From: Schizochytrium sp. CCTCC M209059
Lineage: Eukaryota > Sar > Bigyra > Thraustochytrida > Thraustochytriidae
Length of the DNA: 64,000 nt
NCBI GenBank assembly: GCA_000818945.1
Contig: KN805406.1
Span: forward strand, 186,001-250,000
Direction of reading: 5' to 3'
This document shows, in pieces, positions 23,916 through 34,005 of this stretch. The notes below the pieces were generated by a model. The model was not told where the DNA came from, searched no databases, and saw only the letters and a list, made by a program, of their open reading frames with translations. The translations under genes and the position numbers were made by a program. How positions within the stretch are numbered: the first letter of the stretch is position 1; each line of letters starts with the position of its first letter.

Positions 23916-25553
23916 ATGCTGCGCAGAAACGGTTCCGGGCGCAGCGGCGGCGGCGCCGCAGAGCTCGCGAGCAGACTGTCCGCGACGAGGCTGCGGTCCA
24001 TTGGCTCGCTGACGAGGTTGCGGCGACGAAACAGCCGCAGCAGCAACAGCCCGAACAACGACGGGGCCAGCTCGGCCACGGAGACCCGGCGCCTGGCGAG
24101 GGCGCCCTCAGAGATTGAGCACGGCGACCTCGACAATTCCGTCGTGGACGAGACCAAAAGCCCCGACGCTCGCGTTGAGGAGGAAATGCCGTCGCAGGCG
24201 AGCCAGCATCACCATAGTCATCACCACCACAATCACCATCATCACAATCACCACCATCACCATCACCACCACCCGCCCCACCATCACCAAGGGGACGGGA
24301 CGCAGAACGCCGGGAACACCGACGATGAGATCGAAAAGCGCCGCCTCAAGCCCGTTAACTCCGCTTCCGGCATGTCGCAAGAAGACCTTCGGCGCACCAT
24401 CCGCGACATCCAAATGGACACCTCGCTGACGAGCGCAGAAAGAGCGAAACGCATCCAGGAGCTCATGACCTTTTCGTGGCGCAAAAGTCAAAAGGATCTC
24501 CATGCAGCCAAAGAAAGCGAGTCGATGCGCCGCAGGGCCAGCACAAAGTCCATGCGCCGTATGCGCAATACAAACAATAATGTGCCTCCCGGACATGTAC
24601 CACGCACGCAAAGCAGCTACTTTGCAAGCGACGGTCGCCTTGCGCAGTTGCGTCAGGAAGAGCGCGGCAACCAGTCCGGCGAGGTTGATAGTGACCTAGG
24701 CGATGACGATGAGGAGGTGGCGCCTCTGGATGAAAACGATTTGCTCAAGAGCTATCACGACGAAGAAAACAACATTCTTGGCTGTGAGCACTATCAGCGC
24801 AAGTGCATGATTAGCGCGCCGTGCTGCAATGAGTTTTTCGCGTGCAGGTTTTGCCACAACGAGGAAATGGATCATGAGATTGACCGCTACGCCGTAGACC
24901 GCGTGCGGTGCATGATGTGTAGCAAAGAGCAGCCAGTAGGAAAAGCTTGTGTCGATTGTGGTCTTGAATTCGCTCGCTACTACTGCGAGCCGTGTAAATT
25001 TTACGACGACAAGGAAGGCAAGGCCATTTACCATTGTCCCAAGTGCAACATTTGCCGCATCGGCGAGGGCCTCGGCATTGACTACTTTCACTGCGATAAA
25101 TGCAATGCCTGCATGAGCATCACGCTGCGCGAACACAAGTGCGTCGAGCGCTCGCTCGAGTCTGACTGTCCCGTCTGTCACGAGTACATGTTCACCAGCA
25201 CCACTCCAGTCATGTTCCTCAACTGCGGACATTGCATGCACGTCGTTTGTTACGAGTCGTACACGGCTAGCAACTACACGTGTCCATTGTGCAGCAAGAG
25301 TCTGGGCGACATGTCAGCGTACTTTCGGCGCATCGATCAGCTCCTCAAAGACGAGAAGATGCCTGCCGAGTACGCAGGCCTTCGCTCACGCATCTTTTGC
25401 TCCGACTGCGAGACCCGATCCATTGCGCCCTACCATTTCGTGTACCACAAGTGCAACGACTGCGGATCGTACAACACAAAGGTGCTCGAGCAGCTTCCCA
25501 AGGAGGACGAAGAAGAAGCGGCTGCGGCAGTGACGGCTGCGGCACAGTCCTGA
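23916..25553 (+). CDS. RCHY1: RCHY1/Pirh2-type CHY-RING E3 ubiquitin ligase (545 aa)
   Basis: The C-terminal half is a complete Pirh2 architecture. A CHY zinc finger starts at C290-x-H292-Y293, a CTCHY zinc finger follows (about 350-415), then a RING finger (C418-x2-C421 through CxHCMH to CPLC, about 418-465), and a C-terminal zinc ribbon (CSDCE and CNDCGS, about 500-535). In animals and plants such proteins ubiquitinate regulators of stress, DNA-damage and light responses. The N-terminal 285 residues are lineage-specific: Arg/Ser-rich, then a histidine tract at about 98-126, then a basic helical segment containing a repeated RRMRN-like motif. I chose the ATG at 23916 because it is the first in frame; the open frame extends 22 codons further upstream without an ATG. 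The gene is convergent with DDB1, which in other organisms serves a different type of ubiquitin ligase. Confidence 0.93.
   Translation: MLRRNGSGRSGGGAAELASRLSATRLRSIGSLTRLRRRNSRSSNSPNNDGASSATETRRLARAPSEIEHGDLDNSVVDETKSPDARVEEEMPSQASQHHHSHHHHNHHHHNHHHHHHHHPPHHHQGDGTQNAGNTDDEIEKRRLKPVNSASGMSQEDLRRTIRDIQMDTSLTSAERAKRIQELMTFSWRKSQKDLHAAKESESMRRRASTKSMRRMRNTNNNVPPGHVPRTQSSYFASDGRLAQLRQEERGNQSGEVDSDLGDDDEEVAPLDENDLLKSYHDEENNILGCEHYQRKCMISAPCCNEFFACRFCHNEEMDHEIDRYAVDRVRCMMCSKEQPVGKACVDCGLEFARYYCEPCKFYDDKEGKAIYHCPKCNICRIGEGLGIDYFHCDKCNACMSITLREHKCVERSLESDCPVCHEYMFTSTTPVMFLNCGHCMHVVCYESYTASNYTCPLCSKSLGDMSAYFRRIDQLLKDEKMPAEYAGLRSRIFCSDCETRSIAPYHFVYHKCNDCGSYNTKVLEQLPKEDEEEAAAAVTAAAQS
24205..24290 (+). 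repeat. CAC/CAT repeat encoding a poly-His tract in RCHY1
   Basis: Histidine codons broken by a few Ser, Asn and Pro codons give about 24 histidines within 29 residues. The tract lies in the lineage-specific N-terminal region, outside the zinc-binding domains. Confidence 0.9.
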
Positions 25554-25924
25554 TTCTTTTTTTCTTTGACACACATAAAAAAGGAAAACAGTACCCCATT
25601 CGTCAACGTCACACGTCGATTTCTTCCAGGGGAAAACATGAACGAACCATCCAAATTTTGTACGTAATTATGCATTGCTACTTGGCTTTCTCTTTCCTCC
25701 TTCTTCTCCTTCTTTCTTTTCCCAATTCGTAGTGCGATTTTTAGCTTTGAAGTTCGGTCGGACGTGCTGCACTGCGATGTGACGCGCCGTGCAATGTATG
25801 TCAGCATGCCCCAAAGGGTTCTATCGCACGACAATATCAATGAAACGTCGCGGCTGCGTCCAAAGAGACAACCGAGAGAGCCAGAGAGGAGAGAGAAGAA
25901 GAACGCAGGAACTCAATTACAATT
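25554..25924. other. Convergent 3' spacer between RCHY1 and DDB1
   Basis: The 371-base spacer holds the 3' ends of two convergent genes. It contains T-rich stretches just after the RCHY1 stop and near 25685-25720, and purine-rich sequence near 25870-25905. I see no gene or structured RNA. Confidence 0.6.
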
Positions 25925-28900
25925 TTAATGAAGTCGTGCAAGGTCTTCCACAAAGCGCGTCAGACTCTCAATGTCAAGGTTGAGCGACATGCTCTCCGCA
26001 GCCCCGGTACCCGCCGCAGCAGCCAGCAAGAGAGGCGCAATGTCTTCACCCGAAGGAAGTGGCTTCACTCCGTTGACAAGGTCCACCACCTCTTGGGCAT
26101 CTTCCGTGCCGAGCTCAAGAAAAGCCTCGATAAGGTCGCCGTCGATGAAGCCAATCGCGGAAGTCTGCTTGCGGTCATTGGTGAACGACCTCCACTCCTC
26201 GTGTTTAAGGCCACCAACCCCCTGAATCACGGACCCGAGCGCACGCTCCATGCGTTTGAGCAACTTGTACTGAGGCTCGCTCAGCGATGCAATGACGCCA
26301 ATCACGCCATTCACCGTGCAAAAGAGCATTTCCGGGGTCGCACTCGAAGTGAGAATTGAACGGACGGTCTCGGAAACCTGATCTGGCGCCGTTGTGCTCA
26401 CCGTAGGGTCGACCGGAGTTTCGTCTCGCTTGCTCGTGGGATCCTGGTTCTTCATGACGAGAGATCCATGACGGAAGCGGTTCACAAATTCACCAATGTG
26501 GAATTCGCCCACAACGCGCAGCATATGGCGCGCCTCCTCGGTCACAGCGTCGCTGTTCTTTTGCACCGTAAAGAGATTCATGTGCGTTTCGGTGCCTACA
26601 TACGTGTCATCGTCCATGATGCCCACGGCAGTCATCCAGTTCGCATTGTAATCGCGTGCGATTTCCTCGATCGAGTCGTCGAGAGCTCTGTACACTAGCA
26701 GCGAAACCGAGTTCATCAGATCACCCACCACAATGAAATCGCCCCGTGACTGCACGTAGAGAGCAAGAATGTGCTCATTGTGGCTGCACTTTGCAATCAG
26801 CTCGCTCTGGTCGGGGCCCTGATCGATAAAGGCAAAAAGCGTCACCTCTGAGTTGATGCCAGCCAAAAGCTTGCCGTTGAAGCTATTAAGTGAGTACACC
26901 GCGCCACGAGTCTGTTTCTCTGCTACGAGGATGAGCTTGCGGCCTCCCTCGACGCCATTGCTACTACCCGAAACCTGCCCAGAGCTCGACGCCGATTGCG
27001 ACTTGCTCGTATTGTTCTCTGCCACCTGGAAGACCAGAATACGGCCTTTGTTCGGCTCCTGTTCTCCTTCAATGGGGTAGGCCGTGCCCACAACGATGAA
27101 TTGCTTACGCTCGGCGGCCTTAGAGCCAATAACCTTGGCGCTGCTGCTGCTGCTGCTGCTACTCGACGACGATGCGCCGGCACCAGACTGTCCTGGAGCA
27201 ATTGGCGGCGCAGCTGCCTGGGCCTCGCCAGCTTTGGCTTCCGTCGTGGATGCACTTGAAGAGGACGACGACGAAGACGTTGCGCCAGCCTTGTCACCGG
27301 CTGTTCCATCGCCTTCTTCGTAGAATGAGCATGATGTGATGGAGCATCCAGTCTCGAACTCGTCGAGCTGAAAGGAATCGAGAATCTCAAAACTCTGGTC
27401 GTCAATGAGACGAACAAAATTCGTCTCAATCATATCAACAGTGTCATCCTCCATCCCAGCGCTCGCGCCGACGCTCCCAGCGGAACCGCCAGCGGCCTCG
27501 GCGTCCATTGCGTCCAAGGGCTTTTCAGACTTGCTGCCGCCGAGGCCATTGGGGCGAAACGCTCCAGTACCGGAACGCGTCGTGCACACCGCGAAGCTGC
27601 CGGTGGCGCCATCCCTGTGGTGGCAAATGCGCCGAGGATGTTCGCCAAGTGGAAAGGACCGAATGTGCAGCTTTTGAATCTCATTGATGGTGCCAATCGT
27701 GAGATCTTCCTCCGAGGCAAGCGCCAGACTCTCCGGGAAGCTCTCGGCATTAAAGGACGCCATGCAGGTGACCTCGCGCTGGTTCACGTTCGAGTAAAGA
27801 AGCTTGCTTCCGCTCGAGTAAATGACCGTAGGCCTGTCGGATCCGGCAAAGACATGCGTCACATCCTTGGATCTGAAACGAGAAAGCGATATGGGACGGG
27901 ATCCCAACGTGATCTTCTTTTTACCAGACAAGAGAGCGTTCTTCTCCGCTCCGCGGTTGAGGTCAAACGTGAACAGTTTACCGTCACCGAGACCGGCAAG
28001 AAGGTGGTCGCGTCCCTCCAAGGAGACGAAAAGCAGCGAACGAGGAATCGTTTCCACCGTGAGCTTTTCGCTATGGACTTCTTCCAGGCTTGGCAGTGCA
28101 AGAAGGCGCACCGCAACGCCCGTCCAAAGACCAACAGCCGCCAAATCCGCGCTCAAAGGTGCGCCGTCCACGCCGGTTTCAACGCCAGCATCAGTCATGA
28201 CAGCGTCGCCATCCTTGGCTGCACCGTCCAGGGGATGAATTGAGATGCAGGCCACCTCGTGCGCGAGTTCCGCCGTCGCCTTTTCTTGCAGAGTCCCCGA
28301 GCTTTTGTCAAGTTCAAAAAGAATAAGCTTGCCGCCGTTCAGCGCCACGAGGACTTGAGTCGCGTTTGCGCTAGCAACCGTTATCCTGAACGAATCCGGT
28401 GGCGCCCAACGGGTATGCACAGCGTCCGGGTTGCTGCAGCTTACAATGCGTACTTCAGCGCGTGTGATCTGCACAAGATGGTCACCAACCATGTTGCCGC
28501 AAAAGAGGCTAACCTGGTCAAGCGCGAAGCCTCCGAGCTCGACCTCGGTGAGCTCGTCGTCCTCGATCGCAAGGAGACGAGTTTCGCTCGTAAAGGTTTG
28601 CACAAGATATCGGTCCCATTTGGACGCAAACGAACTACGCAGAGACCACATGGCTTGGATACCCGGCAGCTCCACTGCACACTGCTCATCAATACCGATG
28701 CCGTTTCGGACCACGCGAAGCGAGCCATCCTTGAAGCCGCCCGAGCAAGTGACCGCTTGGCCCTGGCCCTGGCGATCTAGATCGACAACGCAAAAGTCCA
28801 CAATCGGGCCCAAGTTGGTGCAGGTCTGCACCACTTCAACGTACGAGTCCGTTGCCGGATTGCGTTCGGTGCTGAGACGAATGAGCTGAGAATCGCCAAA

Positions 28901-30055
28901 AGAGCTTCCGATGAAAACGTAGCCATTGTCAAGATACGCAATGGAGGATGCGATCGAGGTCTCGCCCAAAAACTCCATGCTGAGGTCTACAACTGTCACT
29001 TGATGGCGTTGTTGCGGCTGCTGCGACTGCTGCGCTTGCTGTGCCTGTTGTGCGGAGAGCATGGCCGACGAGGACGAGGACGACGATGAGGACGAGGACG
29101 AGGAGGACGATGAGGATGAAGAAGTGGCCGCTGCTGCGCCCGTGGCAGATACGCCGTCGTCCGTTGGGGTTCTGTCCACCTGAAGCGCGAGCACATGCAA
29201 GCCGCCCCACTCGTCGCAGAGAAGCCAGCGAAGGCCCTCGGCGTCAATGGGTGCATAAGCACGGATAAGACCGCAGCGGATGGGAATCGCAATCGTAGTT
29301 CCGGTCTGTCCACGGCCACTCGCGCGACCATTGCGGTAGGCAATGGTCTCGAGGCCCATGATAAGAACACCACCAATGGGCTCGGGCACAGGAATAATCA
29401 TGTTGGTGTCGAGATCAACATTGGGTTGGCTCCACGGACCCTCGGTGAACTCCATATTCTTCAACGAGATTGAGTATGTCTTGATGTGGCGCGTGCTTCG
29501 GTTCTTCCGATTATCCTCAAAGAGCACGCAGATAACGGGTGTGTCGTATCCGTAAAGAAATTGAATGTCAATGACGTTGATCTCCTCGAGGCGAATATTG
29601 AAAGAGTCCTTGAGTTGGCCCCGCGAGTCCATGGGAATGACATCAAACTGGCCCTGGAAGAGGTTGAGCCCAATGACGCGGCCGTCTGGGTCGATAATGC
29701 CGATCTGACCGTTCTCGTTGGGCCTGTTGATACGGCTCTGGATCTGGCCCTTGGCGCGGGTCATGATGGCCTCCTTTTTGAGATCATAGCCCAGCACAAA
29801 GTACTGGCGGCGCTCGGTCACCACAAAGAGTAGCTCGCGCTGTTCGCCGCTCGGCTTGTAAAGCTTGCAGGTGGCCACACGTCCGTAGATGCCAAGGTCG
29901 AACTGCGCGACGAGGCCATCCTCGGTGAGCGTGTGAAACTCCAGCCGCGTAGACTTGCAGATGATCAAGTTCAGTTCCTCGTCGCTCAGAAAGTGACCCT
30001 TGAGCACGTGCGTCACGTTCGTTGGTTTCTGCGCGGAAACCACATACTGATACAT
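25925..30055 (-). CDS. DDB1: DDB1, damaged-DNA-binding protein 1 / CUL4 adaptor (1376 aa)
   Basis: DDB1 is the adaptor that links CUL4 ubiquitin ligases to substrate receptors and takes part in UV-damage recognition. The N-terminus (YQYVVSAQKPTNVTHVLKGH) and the following LNLIICKSTRLE match the first propeller of DDB1 closely. The C-terminal segment (ALGSVIQGVGGLKHEEWRSF, then FIDGDLIEAFLEL and a final RLH) matches the end of the third propeller and the helical domain. The protein is about 240 residues longer than human DDB1 (1140 aa). Low-complexity inserts explain much of this: poly-Ser after about residue 310, Gln-rich sequence near 340, and two Ser-rich linkers near 920-970. These fit surface loops between blades. 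The ATG at 30055 is the clear start. It is a single exon, divergent from IQCA1. Confidence 0.95.
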   Translation of the reverse strand: MYQYVVSAQKPTNVTHVLKGHFLSDEELNLIICKSTRLEFHTLTEDGLVAQFDLGIYGRVATCKLYKPSGEQRELLFVVTERRQYFVLGYDLKKEAIMTRAKGQIQSRINRPNENGQIGIIDPDGRVIGLNLFQGQFDVIPMDSRGQLKDSFNIRLEEINVIDIQFLYGYDTPVICVLFEDNRKNRSTRHIKTYSISLKNMEFTEGPWSQPNVDLDTNMIIPVPEPIGGVLIMGLETIAYRNGRASGRGQTGTTIAIPIRCGLIRAYAPIDAEGLRWLLCDEWGGLHVLALQVDRTPTDDGVSATGAAAATSSSSSSSSSSSSSSSSSSSAMLSAQQAQQAQQSQQPQQRHQVTVVDLSMEFLGETSIASSIAYLDNGYVFIGSSFGDSQLIRLSTERNPATDSYVEVVQTCTNLGPIVDFCVVDLDRQGQGQAVTCSGGFKDGSLRVVRNGIGIDEQCAVELPGIQAMWSLRSSFASKWDRYLVQTFTSETRLLAIEDDELTEVELGGFALDQVSLFCGNMVGDHLVQITRAEVRIVSCSNPDAVHTRWAPPDSFRITVASANATQVLVALNGGKLILFELDKSSGTLQEKATAELAHEVACISIHPLDGAAKDGDAVMTDAGVETGVDGAPLSADLAAVGLWTGVAVRLLALPSLEEVHSEKLTVETIPRSLLFVSLEGRDHLLAGLGDGKLFTFDLNRGAEKNALLSGKKKITLGSRPISLSRFRSKDVTHVFAGSDRPTVIYSSGSKLLYSNVNQREVTCMASFNAESFPESLALASEEDLTIGTINEIQKLHIRSFPLGEHPRRICHHRDGATGSFAVCTTRSGTGAFRPNGLGGSKSEKPLDAMDAEAAGGSAGSVGASAGMEDDTVDMIETNFVRLIDDQSFEILDSFQLDEFETGCSITSCSFYEEGDGTAGDKAGATSSSSSSSSASTTEAKAGEAQAAAPPIAPGQSGAGASSSSSSSSSSSAKVIGSKAAERKQFIVVGTAYPIEGEQEPNKGRILVFQVAENNTSKSQSASSSGQVSGSSNGVEGGRKLILVAEKQTRGAVYSLNSFNGKLLAGINSEVTLFAFIDQGPDQSELIAKCSHNEHILALYVQSRGDFIVVGDLMNSVSLLVYRALDDSIEEIARDYNANWMTAVGIMDDDTYVGTETHMNLFTVQKNSDAVTEEARHMLRVVGEFHIGEFVNRFRHGSLVMKNQDPTSKRDETPVDPTVSTTAPDQVSETVRSILTSSATPEMLFCTVNGVIGVIASLSEPQYKLLKRMERALGSVIQGVGGLKHEEWRSFTNDRKQTSAIGFIDGDLIEAFLELGTEDAQEVVDLVNGVKPLPSGEDIAPLLLAAAAGTGAAESMSLNLDIESLTRFVEDLARLH
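29067..29126 (-). repeat. Serine-codon repeat in DDB1
   Basis: On the minus strand this is a run of TCC/TCG/TCA codons giving over 20 consecutive serines at about residues 310-333. It is very like the poly-Ser tract in TRRAP in its TCCTCG-type composition. Confidence 0.85.
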
Positions 30056-30740
30056 TCTCGCTCAGCACCGCTGTTCGCGGGAGTCTAAATCTCCACACCG
30101 AGGCTCGCCCGCTCGTGCCTGCAAACAAGGCGAGGAAAAAGGCCCTTTTCTGCTGCTTCTGTCTGCCTGCTCGGCGCGTGCCCGCCCTTTCTTCTGCGCG
30201 CGCGTGGCGTGCGCCGCTTGGCCTCGCTCGCTCGCTCGCGCCCAACCACCGCGACGGCGCCTAACTGCCTCTCCTCGCGACGCGTGAACGAACGAACGAC
30301 CGACCAACCGAACGAACGGACGGCCTCTCGCCGCGCCGCCGCGCTCTCCCGCAGACGGCGCTACGCCGCGCTGCGCCGCGCTGCGATGCTCCGCGCTCTC
30401 GCCTCGTGCCCCCGCGCGCGCGCACTCGCGCCGCTGCCGCGTTGGATTGGATTGGGTGATTGGGTGATCGATCGGTCGATGATTGACAGGGAGAGAGAGA
30501 GAGTAAGAAGAAGATCGAGAGGGCCTGCCGCCAGAACACAGAGGAGAACGAAAGAACGGTAGCGCAACGCAAATTGAGGGGAAAATTGCGTTCTGCAATG
30601 GAAGCGCTGGAGCTTTCGCGGTCGTGCCGCGGCGCGCAGAGTGTCCGTTGAACGGGAGACGCGGCACGCCCGGGAGGGAGTATAGTGGAGGTGCGAGGGA
30701 AGGGGTTGGGGATGATGGATCATGATGGAGAAGTATGTAA

Positions 30741-30775
30741 GAGGAGGAGGAGGAGGAGGAGGAGGAGGAGGAGGA
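30741..30775. repeat. (AGG)n microsatellite
   Basis: About eleven perfect AGG triplets, a strongly purine-biased strand in the DDB1/IQCA1 divergent spacer. Confidence 0.95.
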
Positions 30776-30990
30776 TTAGTAGTATTTGAGCTGGTTGGTC
30801 GGCCTGTTGGATATGCTGTGGAAAACAAGAACAAATATTGTACGCTTCTTTATTGAATAGGGGATCAGCGAAGAATCGGATAAATAGGTACGCATACTTG
30901 CTTTTTGCTTATAAGCTTTGCATTTGACAGTCAGGCGACAGCGTAGTGGGCGTTAGCTGTCCTCTACGGTGTAAGGGAAACGCAAGCTAA

Positions 30991-31025
30991 GAGCGAGCGA
31001 GCGAGCGAGCGAGCAAGCAAGCAAG
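30991..31025. repeat. (GAGC)n/(AAGC)n microsatellite
   Basis: Six or so GAGC units pass directly into AAGC units, which looks like a mutation that spread through one end of the array. Confidence 0.9.
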
Positions 31026-31335
31026 TGAGAGTCGAAAGCTCGGCAAGGAAAAGCGAAAGCTTGTGCGGGTTGCGTGCGCTTTTTCGTCTTCTTCGTCGCA
31101 TAGACGCTGCGCGGTAGCATCGCTTTTGCTCGTGTCTCAAAGGCACTTCGAGCTCTCCTTGTCCTTTCTCGTTTTCGAAAGAGGCGGCACACCGTTGACC
31201 GCAGCTTCGTTGCGACGGTCGCTTGCGAGGCGAGCGAACTTGAGGTAAAGTGGGAACGCTCGAGGAGGACGTCCTTACCCGTCTCTGCAGCAGACGTCAC
31301 AGCAGACCGCCTCCTCGGTTCGCGACCGCAACAAG

Positions 31336-34005
31336 ATGGCGCACAGCATCTACGATGCGAAATGGAGAGACGCAATGGCAGAGCTCAAGGAGCAGCTCTA
31401 CCTGGAGGACCATACTCTCTCAGGTGGCAAGGATCCAACGGCGCCGCCAAATTTAACTGAAGCAAACCAGCACTGGGCATCTTTGTACGTCAAGTATCTG
31501 GAGATATTCCGCACGCTTGAAGGATGTTTTGATGGTATCGTGCAACCCCAGAAGCGAGTTGATATCAAACTTGTGCTGGAACTCGTCATGTCTCGCATTG
31601 TCGAACTCAAAGCACTCCTCATCAAGTGGAACCCTGCTCATCCCTCTCTGGTTGCTGAAGGCTGCGATGGACCGCTCGCGTGGCCATATGTGAACTTAGA
31701 CGACATGCTCGTTGATCTGAAGCTTCCACCAAAAGTTCTCGAGGTGCCAATCCCGAGATACTTTGTCGAGGAAGCCGCTGACAAACAAGCCGCGCGCGAC
31801 AAGCTAATCCAGGCAGTCAAGACAATGAAGCTTGGAGAAGACGCTGATATTGGACTCGAACTTGACCGCGAAGAAAAGGTGGCTCCCCCCTTGGTGGACT
31901 TTACTCTCGCCGAGGCCATCGAGCTTATTCAACGCATGGAGCGTGGTCGCCAGGGTATTGTTCATGCCAAGCTGACGGAGCGGCTCTCGGCCGAAGAAGG
32001 CGCAAATTCCAAGACGCCTGCCTTTAAGTCAGCGACGCAAACTGCCATGGGTGCTTCGGCGGCGCTGGAAATGGAGCCCGAGACGGCTGCAGGACATATT
32101 CAGCGTCTCTACCGCGGGCTGCGGTCTCGTCGCGCCGCAAATCTTGAGCGCGAGCAAGAGCTGGCCTTTATCGGGATGAGTCGGCCCAAGCTGTGGGATG
32201 ATGCTGAGAGCAAGCGCGAGGAAGCAAAACAATACGAAGAGCTCGATCAGGCGCGCGCACGACGTAAATTGGAGCAAAAGGAGAACGAAGATGGGTACTC
32301 TCAGGCTCTTATTGACTTGCACGGCACGGTCCTCGAGGAAGAGGGCCCAGACATGCGCGAGCGCATGATGGATGAGAGGCGAGCCTGGTTCACCGATGAA
32401 CTTGGCAAAGGTGTCTTTCCCGAGGATCTTGGCGACTTTTATCTCGCTCAGAACCCAGAGGGGGACGAAGACCCCGAGGCTGCCGCTGCTGCAGCGGCTG
32501 CCGAGGCTGAAGCCGCCAAGAAGGGCAAAGGTGGTAAAGACGACAAGAAGAAGGGCAAAGGCGAGGAAGAAGAGGAGGCAGAGAAGATCCCGCCCCTCAC
32601 GGGTCCCACTCAATTCACAGCGACTTTGCAGGACTGCTTGAATCGCTTTAGCAGCGTGTGGCTGGACCGCGACGAGTCGAACAATTTCCAACAAAAGCAC
32701 GACGTTGACCTGGCCAAAAACGTGGTGCGCCCCAATGTTGAGGAGGAAGTTCGAGAGAATGTGGACAAGATGCTCGTTGTGCAGCTGCAGAACCTCAAGG
32801 CGCAGCTCGAGGCCGCCTCGGGCGCGAAAAAGGGCAAAAAGAAGAAGGACAAGGGAAAAAAAGGTAAAAAGGGCAAGAAGGACAAGAAGGGCAAGAAGGG
32901 CAAGCCGCTTCCAGGTGAGAAACTTTGCGCAGGCATGGAGTTTGAAGAGATGCTGGGCACTCTCATTGAGCATGGCGTCGTTTGCGAGGTCTCTCCGGGG
33001 CGCCTGGCGGATCTCATTGGCGAATTTAACTATCTTGGTTCCACATATCAGTCGCAGAGCGAGGCCAAGGATGCCTGGGGCAACTGGGTCCCACAAGACC
33101 CGTCTCTTTCCCAGATTCGATCTCTACTCACGGAGCAGATTGTGCTGCCGCTAGGCAGTCCGTTCTTGCGCGTAACTGCGCCGTATGCCAAGTCAGCGCT
33201 GCTCTATGGCCCGGCCGGCAGCGGGAAGACGACGGCTGTGCAGGCTGTAGCCAACCACACCAACGCGGTGCTCATCAATCTTTCAGCATCGGTGCTTGAC
33301 AACCTCCCAAAGGAGTTTCGTGAGGGCAAAAGCGGTCCAACTCGTCTGGTCCACATGGCCTTTGCAGTGGCACGGCATCCGGAATTTGCTCCAGGGGTGA
33401 TTTACATTGACCAGGTCGACCGCATCTTCGTCGGCAAGAAGAAGGGAGGCGCCGGGGATGCGGCCAAATTTAAGAAGGACCTCGTCACCTACGCGAACTC
33501 GCTCAAGCCTGAGGAGCGGGTTGTGGTGCTTGGCTGCACGAGCGAGCCATTCAATATTCCGGATACGGAGCACAAGGACCTGCGCACTGTCTTTCAGATG
33601 CAGCTGCACCTACCGTACCCAGACTATGCTTCACGTGTGATGTTATGGCGAGCGTTTTTGGAAGAGGCCTTCGACAAGTTGGAAATGGACATCCCCGACA
33701 CGATCGATCTCTTTGCACTCTCGCTCGTGTCAGAAGGCTACTCGGCGGGCAATATTCGCACTGCGATCGCGCGAACGCTCACGCAGCGGCGTTGTGAGAC
33801 ACTCAAGACGCGACCAGTCACGCAGCAGGACTTTGTTGGCCCGCTTTCCATGCTGCCTTTGACATATCAGGAGGACAATGTCAAATTCCAGGCCTTTACG
33901 GCAAGCATTTCTGGCCTGCAGCAACGTCGCGATGCCGTCAAGGCTATCCTTGCCGGAGATGGAGCAGGCGATGGCAAGAAGGATGCCAAGAAGAAAAAGA
34001 AGTAA
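31336..34005 (+). CDS. IQCA1: IQCA1/DRC11-like IQ and AAA domain protein (889 aa)
   Basis: IQCA1 (DRC11) is a subunit of the nexin-dynein regulatory complex of motile axonemes. The N-terminal region with YVKYLEIFRTLEGCFDG, QKRVDIKLVLELVMSRI and a DLKLPPKVLEVPIPRYF motif is characteristic of the family. One IQ calmodulin-binding motif is at about residues 250-269 (HIQRLYRGLRSRRA). Two lysine/glutamate-rich basic linkers follow (near 393-420 and 495-525), then a AAA domain with Walker A GPAGSGKTT at 625-633. The Walker B-like strand reads VIYIDQVDRIF, with Gln where active AAA ATPases carry Glu, so ATP binding without efficient hydrolysis is possible. The C-terminus is again Lys-rich. The gene implies a flagellated stage. 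The start is the ATG at 31336; it is a single exon. Confidence 0.92.
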   Translation: MAHSIYDAKWRDAMAELKEQLYLEDHTLSGGKDPTAPPNLTEANQHWASLYVKYLEIFRTLEGCFDGIVQPQKRVDIKLVLELVMSRIVELKALLIKWNPAHPSLVAEGCDGPLAWPYVNLDDMLVDLKLPPKVLEVPIPRYFVEEAADKQAARDKLIQAVKTMKLGEDADIGLELDREEKVAPPLVDFTLAEAIELIQRMERGRQGIVHAKLTERLSAEEGANSKTPAFKSATQTAMGASAALEMEPETAAGHIQRLYRGLRSRRAANLEREQELAFIGMSRPKLWDDAESKREEAKQYEELDQARARRKLEQKENEDGYSQALIDLHGTVLEEEGPDMRERMMDERRAWFTDELGKGVFPEDLGDFYLAQNPEGDEDPEAAAAAAAAEAEAAKKGKGGKDDKKKGKGEEEEEAEKIPPLTGPTQFTATLQDCLNRFSSVWLDRDESNNFQQKHDVDLAKNVVRPNVEEEVRENVDKMLVVQLQNLKAQLEAASGAKKGKKKKDKGKKGKKGKKDKKGKKGKPLPGEKLCAGMEFEEMLGTLIEHGVVCEVSPGRLADLIGEFNYLGSTYQSQSEAKDAWGNWVPQDPSLSQIRSLLTEQIVLPLGSPFLRVTAPYAKSALLYGPAGSGKTTAVQAVANHTNAVLINLSASVLDNLPKEFREGKSGPTRLVHMAFAVARHPEFAPGVIYIDQVDRIFVGKKKGGAGDAAKFKKDLVTYANSLKPEERVVVLGCTSEPFNIPDTEHKDLRTVFQMQLHLPYPDYASRVMLWRAFLEEAFDKLEMDIPDTIDLFALSLVSEGYSAGNIRTAIARTLTQRRCETLKTRPVTQQDFVGPLSMLPLTYQEDNVKFQAFTASISGLQQRRDAVKAILAGDGAGDGKKDAKKKKK

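Larger units (their letters stand above)
30056..31335. promoter_or_regulatory. 1.28 kb divergent promoter region of DDB1 and IQCA1
   Basis: It lies between two start codons pointing apart. The DDB1-proximal half (30060-30660) is very GC-rich with GCGC and CGCTG clusters and no clear gene. The middle has an (AGG)n run. The IQCA1-proximal part is more AT-rich (30830-30930) and then contains a (GAGC)/(AAGC) repeat. Open frames in the GC-rich half occur on both strands and resemble no known protein. Confidence 0.6.
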
